DNA of 52,266 bases from an uncultured Bacteroidia bacterium (GCA_902794005.1 CADBFO010000013.1:1-52266), one strand, 5' to 3'. Counted from the stretch's first letter, positions 33,753-42,802 are shown. Program-made: numbers and translations. The notes: generated by a model not told the origin, from the sequence alone.

Positions 33753-34268
33753 ATGGAAAACCCGGAACAGAAATTCAACCAAATCGTCCACGAATACAGC
33801 GAAAGGCTGTACTGGCATGTCCGCCGCATGGTGGGCAGCCACGAGGATGCCGATGATCTGCTCCAGGAAATCTTCCTCAAAATCTGGACTAACCTCCCCG
33901 CTTTCCGGGGAGAGTCGCAACTGTACACCTGGATTTGGCGCATCGCCACCAATGAAACCCTCAACCACCTGAGACGGGAAAAGCTGCGCGCCGCCCTCCG
34001 CTTCCAGAGCGTGGACGAGCTGGTGGAGCGCCGCATCGAAGCAGACCCTTATTTTAATGGGACGGCGGCCCAGCGGGAACTGGCCAAGGCCGTAGCCCGT
34101 CTCCCCGAGAAACAGCGCCAGGTGTTCATCATGCGCTGGTGGGACGAACTCAGCTACGAGGACATATCGGCCATCACCGGCACGTCGGTGGGAGCGCTCA
34201 AGGCCTCTTATCACATCGCCCGGGAAAAAATTGAATTAAACCTTTCCGACGCAGAAGTGTCAAAGTAA
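33753..34268 (+). CDS. ECF-type RNA polymerase sigma factor
   Basis: A 171-residue sigma-70 family protein with only regions 2 and 4. Region 2 shows [31 protein letters not shown] and [20 protein letters not shown] (the DNA-melting segment). Region 4 shows [35 protein letters not shown], a helix-turn-helix for the -35 element. It heads a three-gene unit with a small membrane protein that could be its anti-sigma factor and a Spy-like periplasmic protein, which suggests envelope stress control. Confidence 0.94.
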   Translation: MENPEQKFNQIVHEYSERLYWHVRRMVGSHEDADDLLQEIFLKIWTNLPAFRGESQLYTWIWRIATNETLNHLRREKLRAALRFQSVDELVERRIEADPYFNGTAAQRELAKAVARLPEKQRQVFIMRWWDELSYEDISAITGTSVGALKASYHIAREKIELNLSDAEVSK

Positions 34269-34274
34269 GCAGTT

Positions 34275-34643
34275 ATGACAAGGAAAAACGACATATCCAC
34301 CCCCGAAGGCTACTTCCGGAATTTGGAAGAGCGACTCAGGACCATTCCCTCCCGGGAAGTCAAACCCACGGTGATACAGCGCATATCTCCCTGGATTGCC
34401 TATGCCGCCAGCCTGGCTGTTCTGGCAGCCGTCGGGAACTTTGTCTTCGGCCGCGCCGCAGCCGTGGAAGAAGACGCGGGATGGGATTACGTCTCTTATC
34501 TGTCCCGGTCTCTGGATCCGGACGGGCAGATTGAGCTCATGGAGACCGCCTCCCTGTCCGACGAGGATATCCGCAGTTTCCTGATTGCAGACAACATCAG
34601 CATTGAACATTTAGAAGCATTGAACCATGAAGAAGATTATTAG
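34275..34643 (+). CDS. Small single-pass membrane protein, possible anti-sigma factor
   Basis: A 122-residue protein with a cytoplasmic N-terminal part (MTRKNDISTPEGYFRNLEER), one membrane helix near residues 37-60 (WIAYAASLAVLAAVGNFVFG) and an acidic C-terminal domain containing SLSDEDIRSFLIADNISIEH. It lies six bases after the sigma gene, where anti-sigma factors usually sit, and overlaps the next gene by 17 bases. No ZAS-type zinc motif is present, so the anti-sigma role is inferred from place and topology only. Confidence 0.8.
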   Translation: MTRKNDISTPEGYFRNLEERLRTIPSREVKPTVIQRISPWIAYAASLAVLAAVGNFVFGRAAAVEEDAGWDYVSYLSRSLDPDGQIELMETASLSDEDIRSFLIADNISIEHLEALNHEEDY

Positions 34644-35130
34644 CGTACTCTGTGCCCTGGCACTGATCGGCAGCGTGACTGCCTACGCCCAGAAGAAGGG
34701 CGATAAAGAAGACTGGCGTGAAAGAATCCGTTCCCAGCAAGTGGCCATGATTACGTCCGAACTGGATCTTACCGAGGCGGAGGCCCAGGCCTTCTGGCCT
34801 GTTTACAATGAAGTGCAGGCCCAGCGCCGGGAAGCCTTCAAGGCATCGGTCAAAGCCCTCAAAGCGCTCAAGAACGGCGTGGAAGGCAAGGACGTCAACG
34901 CGCTTCTGGACCAGTACGAAGCCGCCAAGAAAAACTGCGACGCCGTGGACATCCAGGCCCTGGCCCGCTACAAGAAAGTCCTTCCCGCAGAAAAAGTGGC
35001 CAAATTGCTGGTGGCCGAAGAGAAATTCCGCCATCAGCAGATTGGGAGACTCGGGAAAGGCGAAGGCGGTCCCCATCCGGGCGGTCCCGCCCGCAGAACC
35101 GGCGGCAAGCCGGTTCCCGTAATGGAATAA
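34627..35130 (+). CDS. Spy/CpxP-like periplasmic protein
   Basis: A 167-residue secreted protein with a signal peptide ending AYAQ. The mature part is helical and rich in Lys, Glu and Ala; it contains the block ITSELDLTEAEAQAFWPVYN, common in small Bacteroidota proteins related to the LTxxQ (Spy/CpxP) chaperones. The tail is Gly/Pro/Arg-rich. It overlaps the possible anti-sigma gene by 17 bases and ends four bases from the convergent ABC ATPase gene. A role as envelope stress sensor or chaperone is inferred. Confidence 0.82.
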   Translation: MKKIISVLCALALIGSVTAYAQKKGDKEDWRERIRSQQVAMITSELDLTEAEAQAFWPVYNEVQAQRREAFKASVKALKALKNGVEGKDVNALLDQYEAAKKNCDAVDIQALARYKKVLPAEKVAKLLVAEEKFRHQQIGRLGKGEGGPHPGGPARRTGGKPVPVME

Positions 35131-35133
35131 AGA

Positions 35134-35787
35134 TTAAATCCACGCACCGTCCTGCAGGGTGCAGATACGGTCACACAGCTTGGCCAGACCGGCGTCATGG
35201 GTAACGATGACGATGGTCTGGCCCAATTGTTTCCGGAGATCGAAGAAAAGGCGGTGAATCTCCTCCTTGGTGCGGGAATCAAGGTTGCCGGTGGGCTCGT
35301 CGGCAAAAAGGATGGCGGGGCTGTTGATGAGCGAACGGGCTATGGCCACACGCTGCTGCTCCCCGCCGGAGAGTTCCGAAGGCTTGTGGCCGGTCCGCTC
35401 CTGAAGTCCGACGGTCCGAAGCAGTTCCAGCGCCCGTTCCCGGGCGTTTCTGCTGTTTTCCCCGCCGATGAGCGCCGGAAGCATGACATTCTCCAGCGCC
35501 GTAAATTCCGGCAGCAGATGGTGTGCCTGGAACACAAAGCCGATGCGGCGGTTGCGGAAGGCCGACAGGGCTTTCCCGCCCAGGTGGAGGACATCCGTCC
35601 CCTCCACGAGGAGGCTGCCTCCGTCCGGGGTAAGCAGCGTTCCCAGGATTTGCAGGAGGGTGGATTTTCCGGCGCCGGAGGCCCCCATGACAGCCACCAC
35701 TTCCCCCCGGTCCGCGGTGAAGTCCACCCCTTTCAGCACCTCCACGGAGCCGAATTTCTTTTGGATATTCTTCGCTTCCAGTATCAT
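35134..35787 (-). CDS. lolD: ABC transporter ATP-binding protein, LolD type
   Basis: A 217-residue ATPase that in the LolCDE complex powers release of lipoproteins from the inner membrane. Motifs: Walker [11 protein letters not shown]-loop [20 protein letters not shown] (a typical LolD block), signature [15 protein letters not shown], Walker [13 protein letters not shown] and switch His in IVTHD. No permease gene is adjacent, as is common for lolD in Bacteroidota. The start at 35787 ([10 protein letters not shown]) lies seven bases after a -7 box; a longer in-frame start at 35805 would lie upstream of that box. LolD is more likely than a MacB ATPase, but the pair cannot be fully told apart from sequence. 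Confidence 0.85.
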   Translation of the reverse strand: MILEAKNIQKKFGSVEVLKGVDFTADRGEVVAVMGASGAGKSTLLQILGTLLTPDGGSLLVEGTDVLHLGGKALSAFRNRRIGFVFQAHHLLPEFTALENVMLPALIGGENSRNARERALELLRTVGLQERTGHKPSELSGGEQQRVAIARSLINSPAILFADEPTGNLDSRTKEEIHRLFFDLRKQLGQTIVIVTHDAGLAKLCDRICTLQDGAWI

Positions 35788-35791
35788 CTGT

Positions 35792-35822
35792 TTGCAAAGA
35801 TACAAAATTTAGCTTATATTTA
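35792..35822 (+). promoter_or_regulatory. Promoter of tRNA-Pro (and probably the uxu/xyl genes)
   Basis: TTG (35792-35794) and TATATTTA (35815-35822) resemble the -33/-7 pair with a 20-base gap. The -33 element abuts the -7 box of the divergent lolD gene, so the two promoters overlap. Confidence 0.5.
35795..35802 (-). promoter_or_regulatory. lolD -7 box
   Basis: Minus-strand TATCTTTG ends seven bases before the lolD ATG. No clear -33 TTG is seen. Confidence 0.6.
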
Positions 35823-35833
35823 CATGATGAATC

Positions 35834-35907
35834 CGGGGTGTGGCGCAGTTGGCTAGCGCATCTGCTTTGGGAGCAGAGGGTCGCAAGTTCGAGTCTTGTC
35901 ACCCCGA
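35834..35907 (+). tRNA. tRNA-Pro (TGG)
   Basis: Cloverleaf with acceptor CGGGGTG/CACCCCG, D-arm GCGCAGTTGGCTAGCGC, anticodon stem TCTGC/GCAGA with loop TTTGGGA (anticodon TGG) and T-loop GTTCGAGTC. CCA is not encoded. uxuA starts 20 bases after its 3' end. Confidence 0.96.
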
Positions 35908-35927
35908 CAAAAACACTAAGACTCATT

Positions 35928-37181
35928 ATGGAAAAAACCTGGCGCTGGTTTGGCAAGAAGGACAAAATCACCCTTGCCATGCTCAAACAAATTGGTGTTG
36001 AGGGCATTGTGACCGCCCTGCACGACGTCCCCCTGGGGCAAGTATGGACCCGCGAGAAAATCCGCGATCTGCGGGAGTACATTGAAAGTTACGGGATGCG
36101 TTGGAGCGTGGTGGAAAGCCTCCCCGTGGTGGAAACCATCAAATATGGCGGACCGGACCGGGATGAGCAAATCGCCGTGTACAAGGAGTCCCTCAAAAAC
36201 CTGGGACTGGAAGGCATCCACACCATCTGCTACAACTTCATGCCGGTTCTGGACTGGGCCCGCACGGACCTGGCGCACGAGAATCCCAACGGCGCCTCCA
36301 ACCTGTATTTCAACTATGCGGAGTTTGCGTATTTCGACATTTACATCCTGAAGCGCCCCGGCGCCCGCGAAGAGTGGGCCGCCTTCCGCTTCCCGGCCGG
36401 AGTCGGCGAAGGACGCAATGTCCTGGCGGAGGCCGATGAACTGGCCAGGACCATGACCCGGGAAAAGGACCACAAGCTGGTGGAGAACATCGTCATCAAG
36501 ACCCAGGGCTTCGTTTCCGGCAACTTCTCCGAGAACGACGCCGCTCCCGTGGAAAAATTCCGCGAATTCCTCAGCCTCTACAAAGGCATCGACAAAGACC
36601 GGCTGCGGGCCAACATGAAATATTTCCTGGAAGCCATCATGCCCACCTGCGAGCAGTACGGCATGAACATGTGCGTGCACCCGGACGACCCGCCCATCGA
36701 AATTCTGGGGCTCCCCCGCATTGTCCGGACCGAAGAAGACATCCGCTGGTTCCTGAATGCCGTTCCCGACAAGCACAACGGCCTCACCTTCTGCGCCGGT
36801 TCCCTGAGTGCAGGAGCCTACAACAATGTGGTGGAAATGGCCCGCGAGTTTGCTCCGCGCACCCACTTTGTACATCTGCGCTCCTGTCACATCTTCCCCA
36901 ACGGAGACTTCACGGAAGCCTCTCATCTGGGCGGACGGGCAGACATCGTGGAACTTTGCCGCATTTTTGAAAAGGAGAATCCCGCCCTCCCCATGCGCGT
37001 GGATCATGGCATGACCTTTACGGACCGGCCCGGCGGCATCATGGACGAATCCACCCACGGACACAATGCCGGCTATACCCTTCTGGGGCGCATGTTTGCC
37101 ATGGGACAGGTACAGGGCATCCTGGCCACGGTGGACCGCGAACTGGGCATTCCCTACAAACAACCCGGATTTTTTGATTAA
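35928..37181 (+). CDS. uxuA: Mannonate dehydratase
   Basis: A 417-residue cytoplasmic enzyme that dehydrates D-mannonate to 2-keto-3-deoxygluconate in glucuronate breakdown. The N-terminus MEKTWRWFGKKDKITLAMLK and the block VEGIVTALHDVPLGQVW are UxuA signatures. Metal ligands are in GMNMCVHPDDPP, HLRSCHIFPNGDFTEASHLG and RVDHG. The frame runs back through tRNA-Pro, so ATG 35928 is the true start. It leads a four-gene run (uxuA, uxuB, xylB, xylA) and may share the tRNA-Pro promoter, as no other clear promoter fits in the 20-base gap. Confidence 0.96.
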   Translation: MEKTWRWFGKKDKITLAMLKQIGVEGIVTALHDVPLGQVWTREKIRDLREYIESYGMRWSVVESLPVVETIKYGGPDRDEQIAVYKESLKNLGLEGIHTICYNFMPVLDWARTDLAHENPNGASNLYFNYAEFAYFDIYILKRPGAREEWAAFRFPAGVGEGRNVLAEADELARTMTREKDHKLVENIVIKTQGFVSGNFSENDAAPVEKFREFLSLYKGIDKDRLRANMKYFLEAIMPTCEQYGMNMCVHPDDPPIEILGLPRIVRTEEDIRWFLNAVPDKHNGLTFCAGSLSAGAYNNVVEMAREFAPRTHFVHLRSCHIFPNGDFTEASHLGGRADIVELCRIFEKENPALPMRVDHGMTFTDRPGGIMDESTHGHNAGYTLLGRMFAMGQVQGILATVDRELGIPYKQPGFFD

Positions 37182-37184
37182 GCC

Positions 37185-38771
37185 ATGAAACTGACAGATC
37201 TCCTGAGCGGCAGCTTCAATGCCGCCGAGTGGGAAGCCAAAGGCTACCGGATTCCCCAATTTGACATTCATGCCCTGCGGGAGAAAACGGCCAAAGAACC
37301 CACCTGGGTGCATTTTGGCGGCGGAAACATCTTCCGCGCCTTCCCGGCGGCCATCCTCAACGACGCCCTGAACGCCGGCCAGTATGACCGGGGTGTCATC
37401 GTTGCGGAAACCTTCGACTTCGAGGTGGTGGATAAGGCCTACAAGCCCTACGGGAACCTGGCGCTGCTGGTTTCTCTCCAGAGCGACGGCAATATCGAGA
37501 AAAAGGTTGTCGCCAGCGTCACGGAGGCCCTGAAGGCAGACCGGCAATTCCCGGACTGGACGCGCCTGTCGGACATTTTCCGCGCCCCTTCGCTTCAGAT
37601 GGTTTCCTTTACCATTACGGAGAAAGGCTACGGCTTCAACGAGGCCGATCTTTCCCGCGGCCTGGACGCCGTCCTCGCCCCGGGCAAGGTGACGGCCCTG
37701 CTCCTGGAACGGTACAACGCCGGGCAGCTGCCGCTCACCCTGCAGTCCATGGACAACTGCTCGCACAACGGCGACAAGGTGAAAAAGGGCGTCCTCGCCT
37801 ACGCAGAGCGCTGGGTGGCCGACGGAATCGCCCCGCAGGGCTTCCTGGACTACCTGAAGGACGAGCGGAAAATCAGCTTCCCCTGGTCCATGATCGACAA
37901 GATCACCCCGCGTCCGCACCAGAAGGTAAAGGAATTGCTGGAGGCGGACGGCTTCGAGGACAACAACTATATCGAGACGGAGAAACACAGCTTTACGGCC
38001 CCCTTCGTAAATGCGGAAGAGGTTCAGTATCTGGTGATTGAAGACCATTACACCAACGGCCGTCCGCCGCTGGACCTGCGCGGTGTGCTCTATACCGCAC
38101 GGGAAACCGTGGACAAGGTGGAGACCATGAAGGTGACCACCTGCCTGAACCCGCTGCACACCGCCATGGCCCTGTACGGCTGCATGCTGGGTTACACGCT
38201 CATATCGGCCGAGATGAAAGACCCCGACATCCGTCTTTTCATCCAGAAGATGGGCTACATGGAGGCCATGCCGGTAGTGGTGGATCCGGGGATTCTGAAC
38301 CCGTACGAGTTTATCGGCGCCGTCATCGGCAAGCGCCTGCCCAATCCGTTCATGCCGGATGCGCCGCAGCGCATCGCCATGGACACCAGCCAGAAGCTCG
38401 CCATCCGCTTCGGCGAAACCATCAAGAAGTACCTCGCCCGCGGCCTGGACAAAGAAAACCTGGTGCTCATTCCGCTGGTACTGGCCGGATATGCCCGCTA
38501 CCTGAAAGGCCTGGACGACAACGGACAGCCGTTCTCCCCTTCTCCGGACCCGCTGCTGGAAGAGCTGCAGGCCATTGTGGCTCCGCTGGAGCTGGGCAGG
38601 CCCGAGCAGGATTGGAGCTGCCTGAAAAAGCTCTACAGCCGGGCCGATATCTTTGGCGTCAACCTTTATGACGCCGGTCTGGGAGAGCAGGTGGAAGGGA
38701 TGGTAAAAGAGCTTTTCGCAGGCCCCGGGGCTATCCGGAGGACGCTCCACGACTACGTCGTCTCCCGCTAG
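37185..38771 (+). CDS. uxuB: Fructuronate reductase (mannitol dehydrogenase family)
   Basis: A 528-residue NAD-dependent oxidoreductase of the polyol-specific long-chain family. Next to uxuA it would reduce D-fructuronate to D-mannonate. It shows WVHFGGGNIFRAFPAAILND (nucleotide-binding N-terminus), the central MDNCSHNGDKVKKGVLAYA, and the active-site region KVTTCLNPLHTAMALYGCML with Lys, Asn and His. The start is four bases after the uxuA stop. A mannitol or tagaturonate enzyme is possible by family, but the neighbour favours UxuB. Confidence 0.92.
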   Translation: MKLTDLLSGSFNAAEWEAKGYRIPQFDIHALREKTAKEPTWVHFGGGNIFRAFPAAILNDALNAGQYDRGVIVAETFDFEVVDKAYKPYGNLALLVSLQSDGNIEKKVVASVTEALKADRQFPDWTRLSDIFRAPSLQMVSFTITEKGYGFNEADLSRGLDAVLAPGKVTALLLERYNAGQLPLTLQSMDNCSHNGDKVKKGVLAYAERWVADGIAPQGFLDYLKDERKISFPWSMIDKITPRPHQKVKELLEADGFEDNNYIETEKHSFTAPFVNAEEVQYLVIEDHYTNGRPPLDLRGVLYTARETVDKVETMKVTTCLNPLHTAMALYGCMLGYTLISAEMKDPDIRLFIQKMGYMEAMPVVVDPGILNPYEFIGAVIGKRLPNPFMPDAPQRIAMDTSQKLAIRFGETIKKYLARGLDKENLVLIPLVLAGYARYLKGLDDNGQPFSPSPDPLLEELQAIVAPLELGRPEQDWSCLKKLYSRADIFGVNLYDAGLGEQVEGMVKELFAGPGAIRRTLHDYVVSR

Positions 38772-38805
38772 CGTCCCAAAACCCTGAAAGATTAACCCGT
38801 ACTTT

Positions 38806-40272
38806 ATGTATCTGTTAGGTTACGACATCGGATCTTCCTCCGTCAAAGGCTCCGTGGTGGATGCCCAGACGGGGAAAACGGTGGCTTATGCCTCCTTCCC
38901 TCCACACGAGGCCATCATCCTATCCAAGAAGGCCGGCTGGGCCGAGCAGGAGCCCGCCATGTGGTGGGACAGCCTCAAGATGGTCACCGGACAGCTTCTC
39001 CGCAACGTGAAGGCGGCCGATATCGGCGCCATCGGCATCTCTTACCAGATGCACGGGCTGGTATGTATCGACAAAGACCGCCATGTGCTGCGCCCCTCCA
39101 TCATCTGGTGCGATTCCCGGGCTGTTCCCTACGGGCAGAAGGCCCTGGAAGCCTTGGGCGAGGAATGGTGCCTGGATCATCTTCTGAACGCCCCCGGCAA
39201 CTTCACCGCCGCCAAACTGGCCTGGGTGAAAGAGAACGAACCGCAGCTGTACAGCCGCATCTGGAAAATCATGCTTCCCGGAGACTACATCGCCATGCGC
39301 CTTACGGATACCGTATGCACCACGGTGAGCGGCCTGTCGGAAGGCATCTTCTGGGACTTCAAGGCCCAGGAGCCCTCGGCCGAACTGCTCAATTTCTTCG
39401 GCTTTGACCAGACGGTGCTCCCATCTTGCGCGCCCAGCTTCGGCGTACAGGGAACCCTGTCCCGCACGGCCGCGGAAGAACTGGGGCTCAAGGAAGGGAC
39501 GCCGGTTACCTACCGTGCCGGAGACCAGCCCAACAATGCCCTGAGCCTCAATGTGTTCAACCCGGGCGAAATTGCCTCCACCGCCGGCACGTCCGGCGTG
39601 GTCTATGGCGTTATCGGCCAGGTAAACCACGACCCGCTCTCGCGCGTGAACACCTTCGCCCACGTGAACCACACGGCGGACAATCCCCGTCTGGGCGTCC
39701 TGCTGTGCATCAACGGAACGGGCATCCTGAACTCCTGGCTCCGACGTCATGTGGCCCTGGACAACACCTCCTACCCGGAGATGAACGACATGGCGGAGAC
39801 CGTCCCCATCGGGGCCGACGGGATCAGCATCCTCCCCTTCGGAAACGGGGCGGAACGGCTGTTGGGCAACCGGGAGCAGGGATGCAGCATCCACGGGCTC
39901 AATTTCAATCTTCACGGCCGCCCGCAAATCATGCGGGCCGCCCAGGAGGGCATCGTGTTCGCTTTCCAGTACGGCATGGAAATCATGGAGCAGATGGGCC
40001 TCAAAGTGAACAAGATTCACGCCGGCAGGGCCAACATGTTCCTGTCCAAGGTGTTCCGTGACACGCTGGCCGGCGTATCCGGGGCCACCATCGAACTATA
40101 CGACACGGAAGGCAGCGCCGGAGCCGCCAAGGGAGCGGGAATGGGTGCAGGCATCTACAAGGACCCTGCGGAGGCCTTCTCCACCCTGGAGCGCCTGGCC
40201 GTCATCACCCCGGACCACGAAAAGGAATACCGCGCCGCCTACCAGCGCTGGAAGTCCCACCTGTCATTCTGA
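38806..40272 (+). CDS. xylB: Xylulokinase
   Basis: A 488-residue FGGY-family kinase that phosphorylates D-xylulose to xylulose 5-phosphate. It opens LLGYDIGSSSVKGSVVDAQT (phosphate 1 loop), has GISYQMHGLVCIDKD, SIIWCDSRA, the catalytic Asp in RAGDQPNNALSLN, and the adenosine-binding GSAGAAKGAGMGAG. The last residues LSF and the TGA stop are encoded inside a dispersed repeat (CTGTCATTCTGA), so the repeat has set the gene's end. xylA follows after 51 bases. Confidence 0.95.
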   Translation: MYLLGYDIGSSSVKGSVVDAQTGKTVAYASFPPHEAIILSKKAGWAEQEPAMWWDSLKMVTGQLLRNVKAADIGAIGISYQMHGLVCIDKDRHVLRPSIIWCDSRAVPYGQKALEALGEEWCLDHLLNAPGNFTAAKLAWVKENEPQLYSRIWKIMLPGDYIAMRLTDTVCTTVSGLSEGIFWDFKAQEPSAELLNFFGFDQTVLPSCAPSFGVQGTLSRTAAEELGLKEGTPVTYRAGDQPNNALSLNVFNPGEIASTAGTSGVVYGVIGQVNHDPLSRVNTFAHVNHTADNPRLGVLLCINGTGILNSWLRRHVALDNTSYPEMNDMAETVPIGADGISILPFGNGAERLLGNREQGCSIHGLNFNLHGRPQIMRAAQEGIVFAFQYGMEIMEQMGLKVNKIHAGRANMFLSKVFRDTLAGVSGATIELYDTEGSAGAAKGAGMGAGIYKDPAEAFSTLERLAVITPDHEKEYRAAYQRWKSHLSF

Positions 40273-40310
40273 AGTTCCACCTGTCATTCTGAGCAAAGCG
40301 AAGAATCTAA
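40260..40310. repeat. Dispersed repeat between xylB and xylA
   Basis: CCACCTGTCATTCTGA occurs twice in a row with an AGTT spacer; the second copy continues GCAAAGCGAAGAATCTAA. It is the reverse complement of the repeat at 7292-7361. Confidence 0.85.
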
Positions 40311-40323
40311 CAATCAATACATT

Positions 40324-41643
40324 ATGACCAAAGAATACTTCCCCACAATCGGCAAGATTCCTTTTGAAGGAGCCGAAAGCAAGAATCCCCTCGCCTTCCA
40401 TTATTATGACGCCGACCGCGTGGTCTGCGGAAAGCCCATGAAGGAATGGTTCAAGTTTGCCATGGCCTGGTGGCATACGCTGGGGCAGGCATCGGCCGAT
40501 CCTTTCGGCGGGCAGACCCGCGTCTATGAATGGGACAAGGGCGAATGCCCCTACTGCCGGGCCAAGGCCAAGGCCGACGCCGGTTTCGAGATTATGCAGA
40601 AGCTGGGCATCGAGTACTTCTGTTTCCACGATGTGGACCTGGTGGAAGACTGCGATGACATCGCCGAGTACGAAGCCCGCATGAAGGACATCACGGACTA
40701 CCTCCTGGAGAAGATGAAGGAGACCGGTATCAAGAACCTCTGGGGGACGGCCAATGTCTTCGGCCACAAGCGCTATATGAACGGCGCCGCCACCAATCCG
40801 CAGTTTGATATCGTAGCCCGCGCCGCCGTCCAGATCAAGAACGCCCTGGACGCCACCATCAAGCTGGGCGGTTCCAACTATGTTTTCTGGGGTGGCCGCG
40901 AAGGCTACTACAGCCTCCTGAACACCCAGATGCAGCGGGAAAAGGACCATCTTGCCAAGATGCTCACCGCCGCACGCGACTATGCCCGCGCCAAAGGCTT
41001 CAAGGGTACCTTCCTCATCGAGCCCAAGCCGATGGAACCCACCAAGCACCAGTACGACGTGGACACCGAGACCGTTATCGGCTTCCTCCGTGCCAACGGC
41101 CTGGACAAAGACTTCAAGGTGAACATCGAGGTGAACCATGCCACCCTGGCCGGCCACACCTTCGAGCATGAGCTTACCGTGGCCCGTGAAAACGGCTTCC
41201 TGGGCAGCATCGACGCCAATCGCGGAGACGCCCAGAACGGCTGGGACACCGACCAGTTCCCCGTGGATGCCTACGAGCTTACCCAGGCCATGATGCAGAT
41301 TCTTCTGAACGGTGGTTTCGGCAATGGCGGAACCAACTTTGACGCCAAGCTGCGCCGCTCCTCCACCGACCCCGAGGACATCTTCATCGCCCATATCAGC
41401 GCCATGGATGCCATGGCCCACGCCCTCCTGAACGCAGCCGCCGTGCTGGAAGAGAGCCCGCTCCCCAAGATGGTGAAAGAGCGCTATGCCAGCTTTGACA
41501 GCGGACTCGGCAAGAAGTTCGAGGAAGGAAAGGCCACCCTCGAAGAGCTCTATGACTATGCCAAGAGCCAGGAGAACCCCGTAGCCGCCTCCGGCAAGCA
41601 GGAACTCTACGAGACCCTGCTCAACCTCTATGCGGTGAAATAG
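40324..41643 (+). CDS. xylA: Xylose isomerase
   Basis: A 439-residue metal-dependent TIM-barrel enzyme that turns D-xylose into D-xylulose, the substrate of the preceding kinase. Signatures are [11 protein letters not shown] (catalytic His and Asp), [37 protein letters not shown] (metal-binding Glu), [18 protein letters not shown] and [17 protein letters not shown]. The length matches the class II (long) enzymes typical of Bacteroidota. It ends the run; a terminator-like hairpin follows 23 bases after its stop. Confidence 0.97.
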   Translation: MTKEYFPTIGKIPFEGAESKNPLAFHYYDADRVVCGKPMKEWFKFAMAWWHTLGQASADPFGGQTRVYEWDKGECPYCRAKAKADAGFEIMQKLGIEYFCFHDVDLVEDCDDIAEYEARMKDITDYLLEKMKETGIKNLWGTANVFGHKRYMNGAATNPQFDIVARAAVQIKNALDATIKLGGSNYVFWGGREGYYSLLNTQMQREKDHLAKMLTAARDYARAKGFKGTFLIEPKPMEPTKHQYDVDTETVIGFLRANGLDKDFKVNIEVNHATLAGHTFEHELTVARENGFLGSIDANRGDAQNGWDTDQFPVDAYELTQAMMQILLNGGFGNGGTNFDAKLRRSSTDPEDIFIAHISAMDAMAHALLNAAAVLEESPLPKMVKERYASFDSGLGKKFEEGKATLEELYDYAKSQENPVAASGKQELYETLLNLYAVK

Positions 41644-41652
41644 GTGAAAATG

Positions 41653-42132
41653 CTATAACAGACCTTCCGGGATGCTCAGCGTGAGTGTCCCGGATTTTTC
41701 GTCCAGTCCCAGGACAAGGTCTTCGTGGAAAGGAACCAGAACCTCCTCTCCGTCCGCTTTGCGGATCCACAGGCAGGTATTGCCGGGGATATCTTCGTAG
41801 GCCGCCACCACCCCCACCGGCTGTCCGTCCTGACTGCAAACCGTCCAGCCGATAAGGTCTTCTTCCGCTTCCTCCTCGAAATAATCTGCAAAAACGGCTT
41901 TCCCGGCCAGTTCGTCGGCATCCTTCAGAGACCGGACACCGGTCAGGTGCGCCAGGGCACGGCGGATGCCCCTGGGCATGAAAGATTCAAAATAAAAGGG
42001 AACCGGCAGTCCATCGAATTCGATGAACACCGGTTCCTGAAGGTCGATATCTTCCGGGGCTATGTCCAGGAGGCTCAGCAGAACCTCTCCTTCCGTCCCG
42101 TTGGATTTCAGAACCTGGGCGATGCGCAGCAT
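41653..42132 (-). CDS. rimM: 16S rRNA processing protein RimM
   Basis: A 159-residue ribosome maturation factor that binds S19 during 30S assembly. The N-terminal barrel starts [20 protein letters not shown], and the C-terminal PRC-barrel-like domain has LIGWTVCSQDGQPVGVVAAY and a C-terminal VPFHEDLVLGLDEKSGTLTL. The start overlaps the rpsP stop by one base (TAATG), so the two are translationally coupled, the usual rpsP-rimM order. Confidence 0.93.
   Translation of the reverse strand: MLRIAQVLKSNGTEGEVLLSLLDIAPEDIDLQEPVFIEFDGLPVPFYFESFMPRGIRRALAHLTGVRSLKDADELAGKAVFADYFEEEAEEDLIGWTVCSQDGQPVGVVAAYEDIPGNTCLWIRKADGEEVLVPFHEDLVLGLDEKSGTLTLSIPEGLL
41666..41699 (+). terminator. Intrinsic terminator of xylA inside the rimM 3' end
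   Basis: TCCGGGA (41666-41672) pairs with TCCCGGA (41688-41694), with an inner CTCA/TGAG stem, followed by TTTTT (41695-41699). It lies 23 bases after xylA and within the last codons of the convergent rimM gene. Confidence 0.7.
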
Positions 42133-42674
42133 TATTCTGCGGGCGTCTCCACGGGTTCAGCGGTCGCAGCCTCGGCGGCAGCCTCTTCAGCGGCCTTGCG
42201 GGCAGCTTCTTCGGCTTCGGCCTTCTTGGCGGCGATGGCCTTGGCACGGGCCTCATTCACCTCTGCCTCGGCGGCCTTGGCGGCCTTGGCCTTGGCGATA
42301 GCCTCGTTCTTGAGGCCGGTCTTCTTGGCGGCGATCTTCTCGTCGCGCTCGGCCTTCCAAGCAGCGAACTTGGCGTCGGCCTGGGCCTCGGTGAGGGCTC
42401 CCTTGGCTACGCCCTCGGCAAGGTGCTTGCGGAGAAGGACACCCTCATAGGAGAGGATGCGGCGGGCCGTAAGGGTGGGCTGGGCACCTACCTTGAGCCA
42501 AGCAAAAGCCTTGTCGCCATCCAGGACGATGGTGGCAGGGTTGGTGTTGGGATTGTAGGAGCCAAGCTGCTCGATGAATTTACCGTCGCGCGGTGCGCGG
42601 GAATCGGCCACAACAATGTGGAAGAATGCGAAATTCTTCTTACCGTGGCGCTGAAGTCTGATTTTAACAGCCAT
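42132..42674 (-). CDS. rpsP: 30S ribosomal protein S16 with long C-terminal tail
   Basis: A 180-residue ribosomal protein. Residues 1-80 are the S16 core ([40 protein letters not shown]). The rest is an Ala/Lys/Glu-rich tail predicted to be a long helix, ending [10 protein letters not shown]. Many Bacteroidota S16 proteins carry such a tail, whereas E. coli S16 has only 82 residues. The -7 box TATCTTTG at 42733-42740 leaves a leader of about 55 bases. Confidence 0.97.
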   Translation of the reverse strand: MAVKIRLQRHGKKNFAFFHIVVADSRAPRDGKFIEQLGSYNPNTNPATIVLDGDKAFAWLKVGAQPTLTARRILSYEGVLLRKHLAEGVAKGALTEAQADAKFAAWKAERDEKIAAKKTGLKNEAIAKAKAAKAAEAEVNEARAKAIAAKKAEAEEAARKAAEEAAAEAATAEPVETPAE

Positions 42675-42732
42675 TGTGAATCTGTTGTTTAAAAATAAAT
42701 AATTACGTAATGCCCCAACTCGTGGGAGCCTG

Positions 42733-42740
42733 CAAAGATA
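42733..42740 (-). promoter_or_regulatory. rpsP -7 box
   Basis: Minus-strand TATCTTTG 58 bases upstream of the rpsP ATG. No clear -33 TTG. The leader contains AT-rich sequence and no strong hairpin seen by eye. Confidence 0.6.
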
Positions 42741-42802
42741 GCAATTTATTTTTATCCCGGAAAAAATAATTCACGCCGATGACAAAAAAAGCACAAAAAG
42801 TT

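Noticed and set aside
33666-34214. A 183-residue N-terminal extension of LepA
   Set aside because: The extra frame overlaps the sigma factor gene on the other strand, lies upstream of the lepA -7 box, and the family start MKNIRNF is at 33665.
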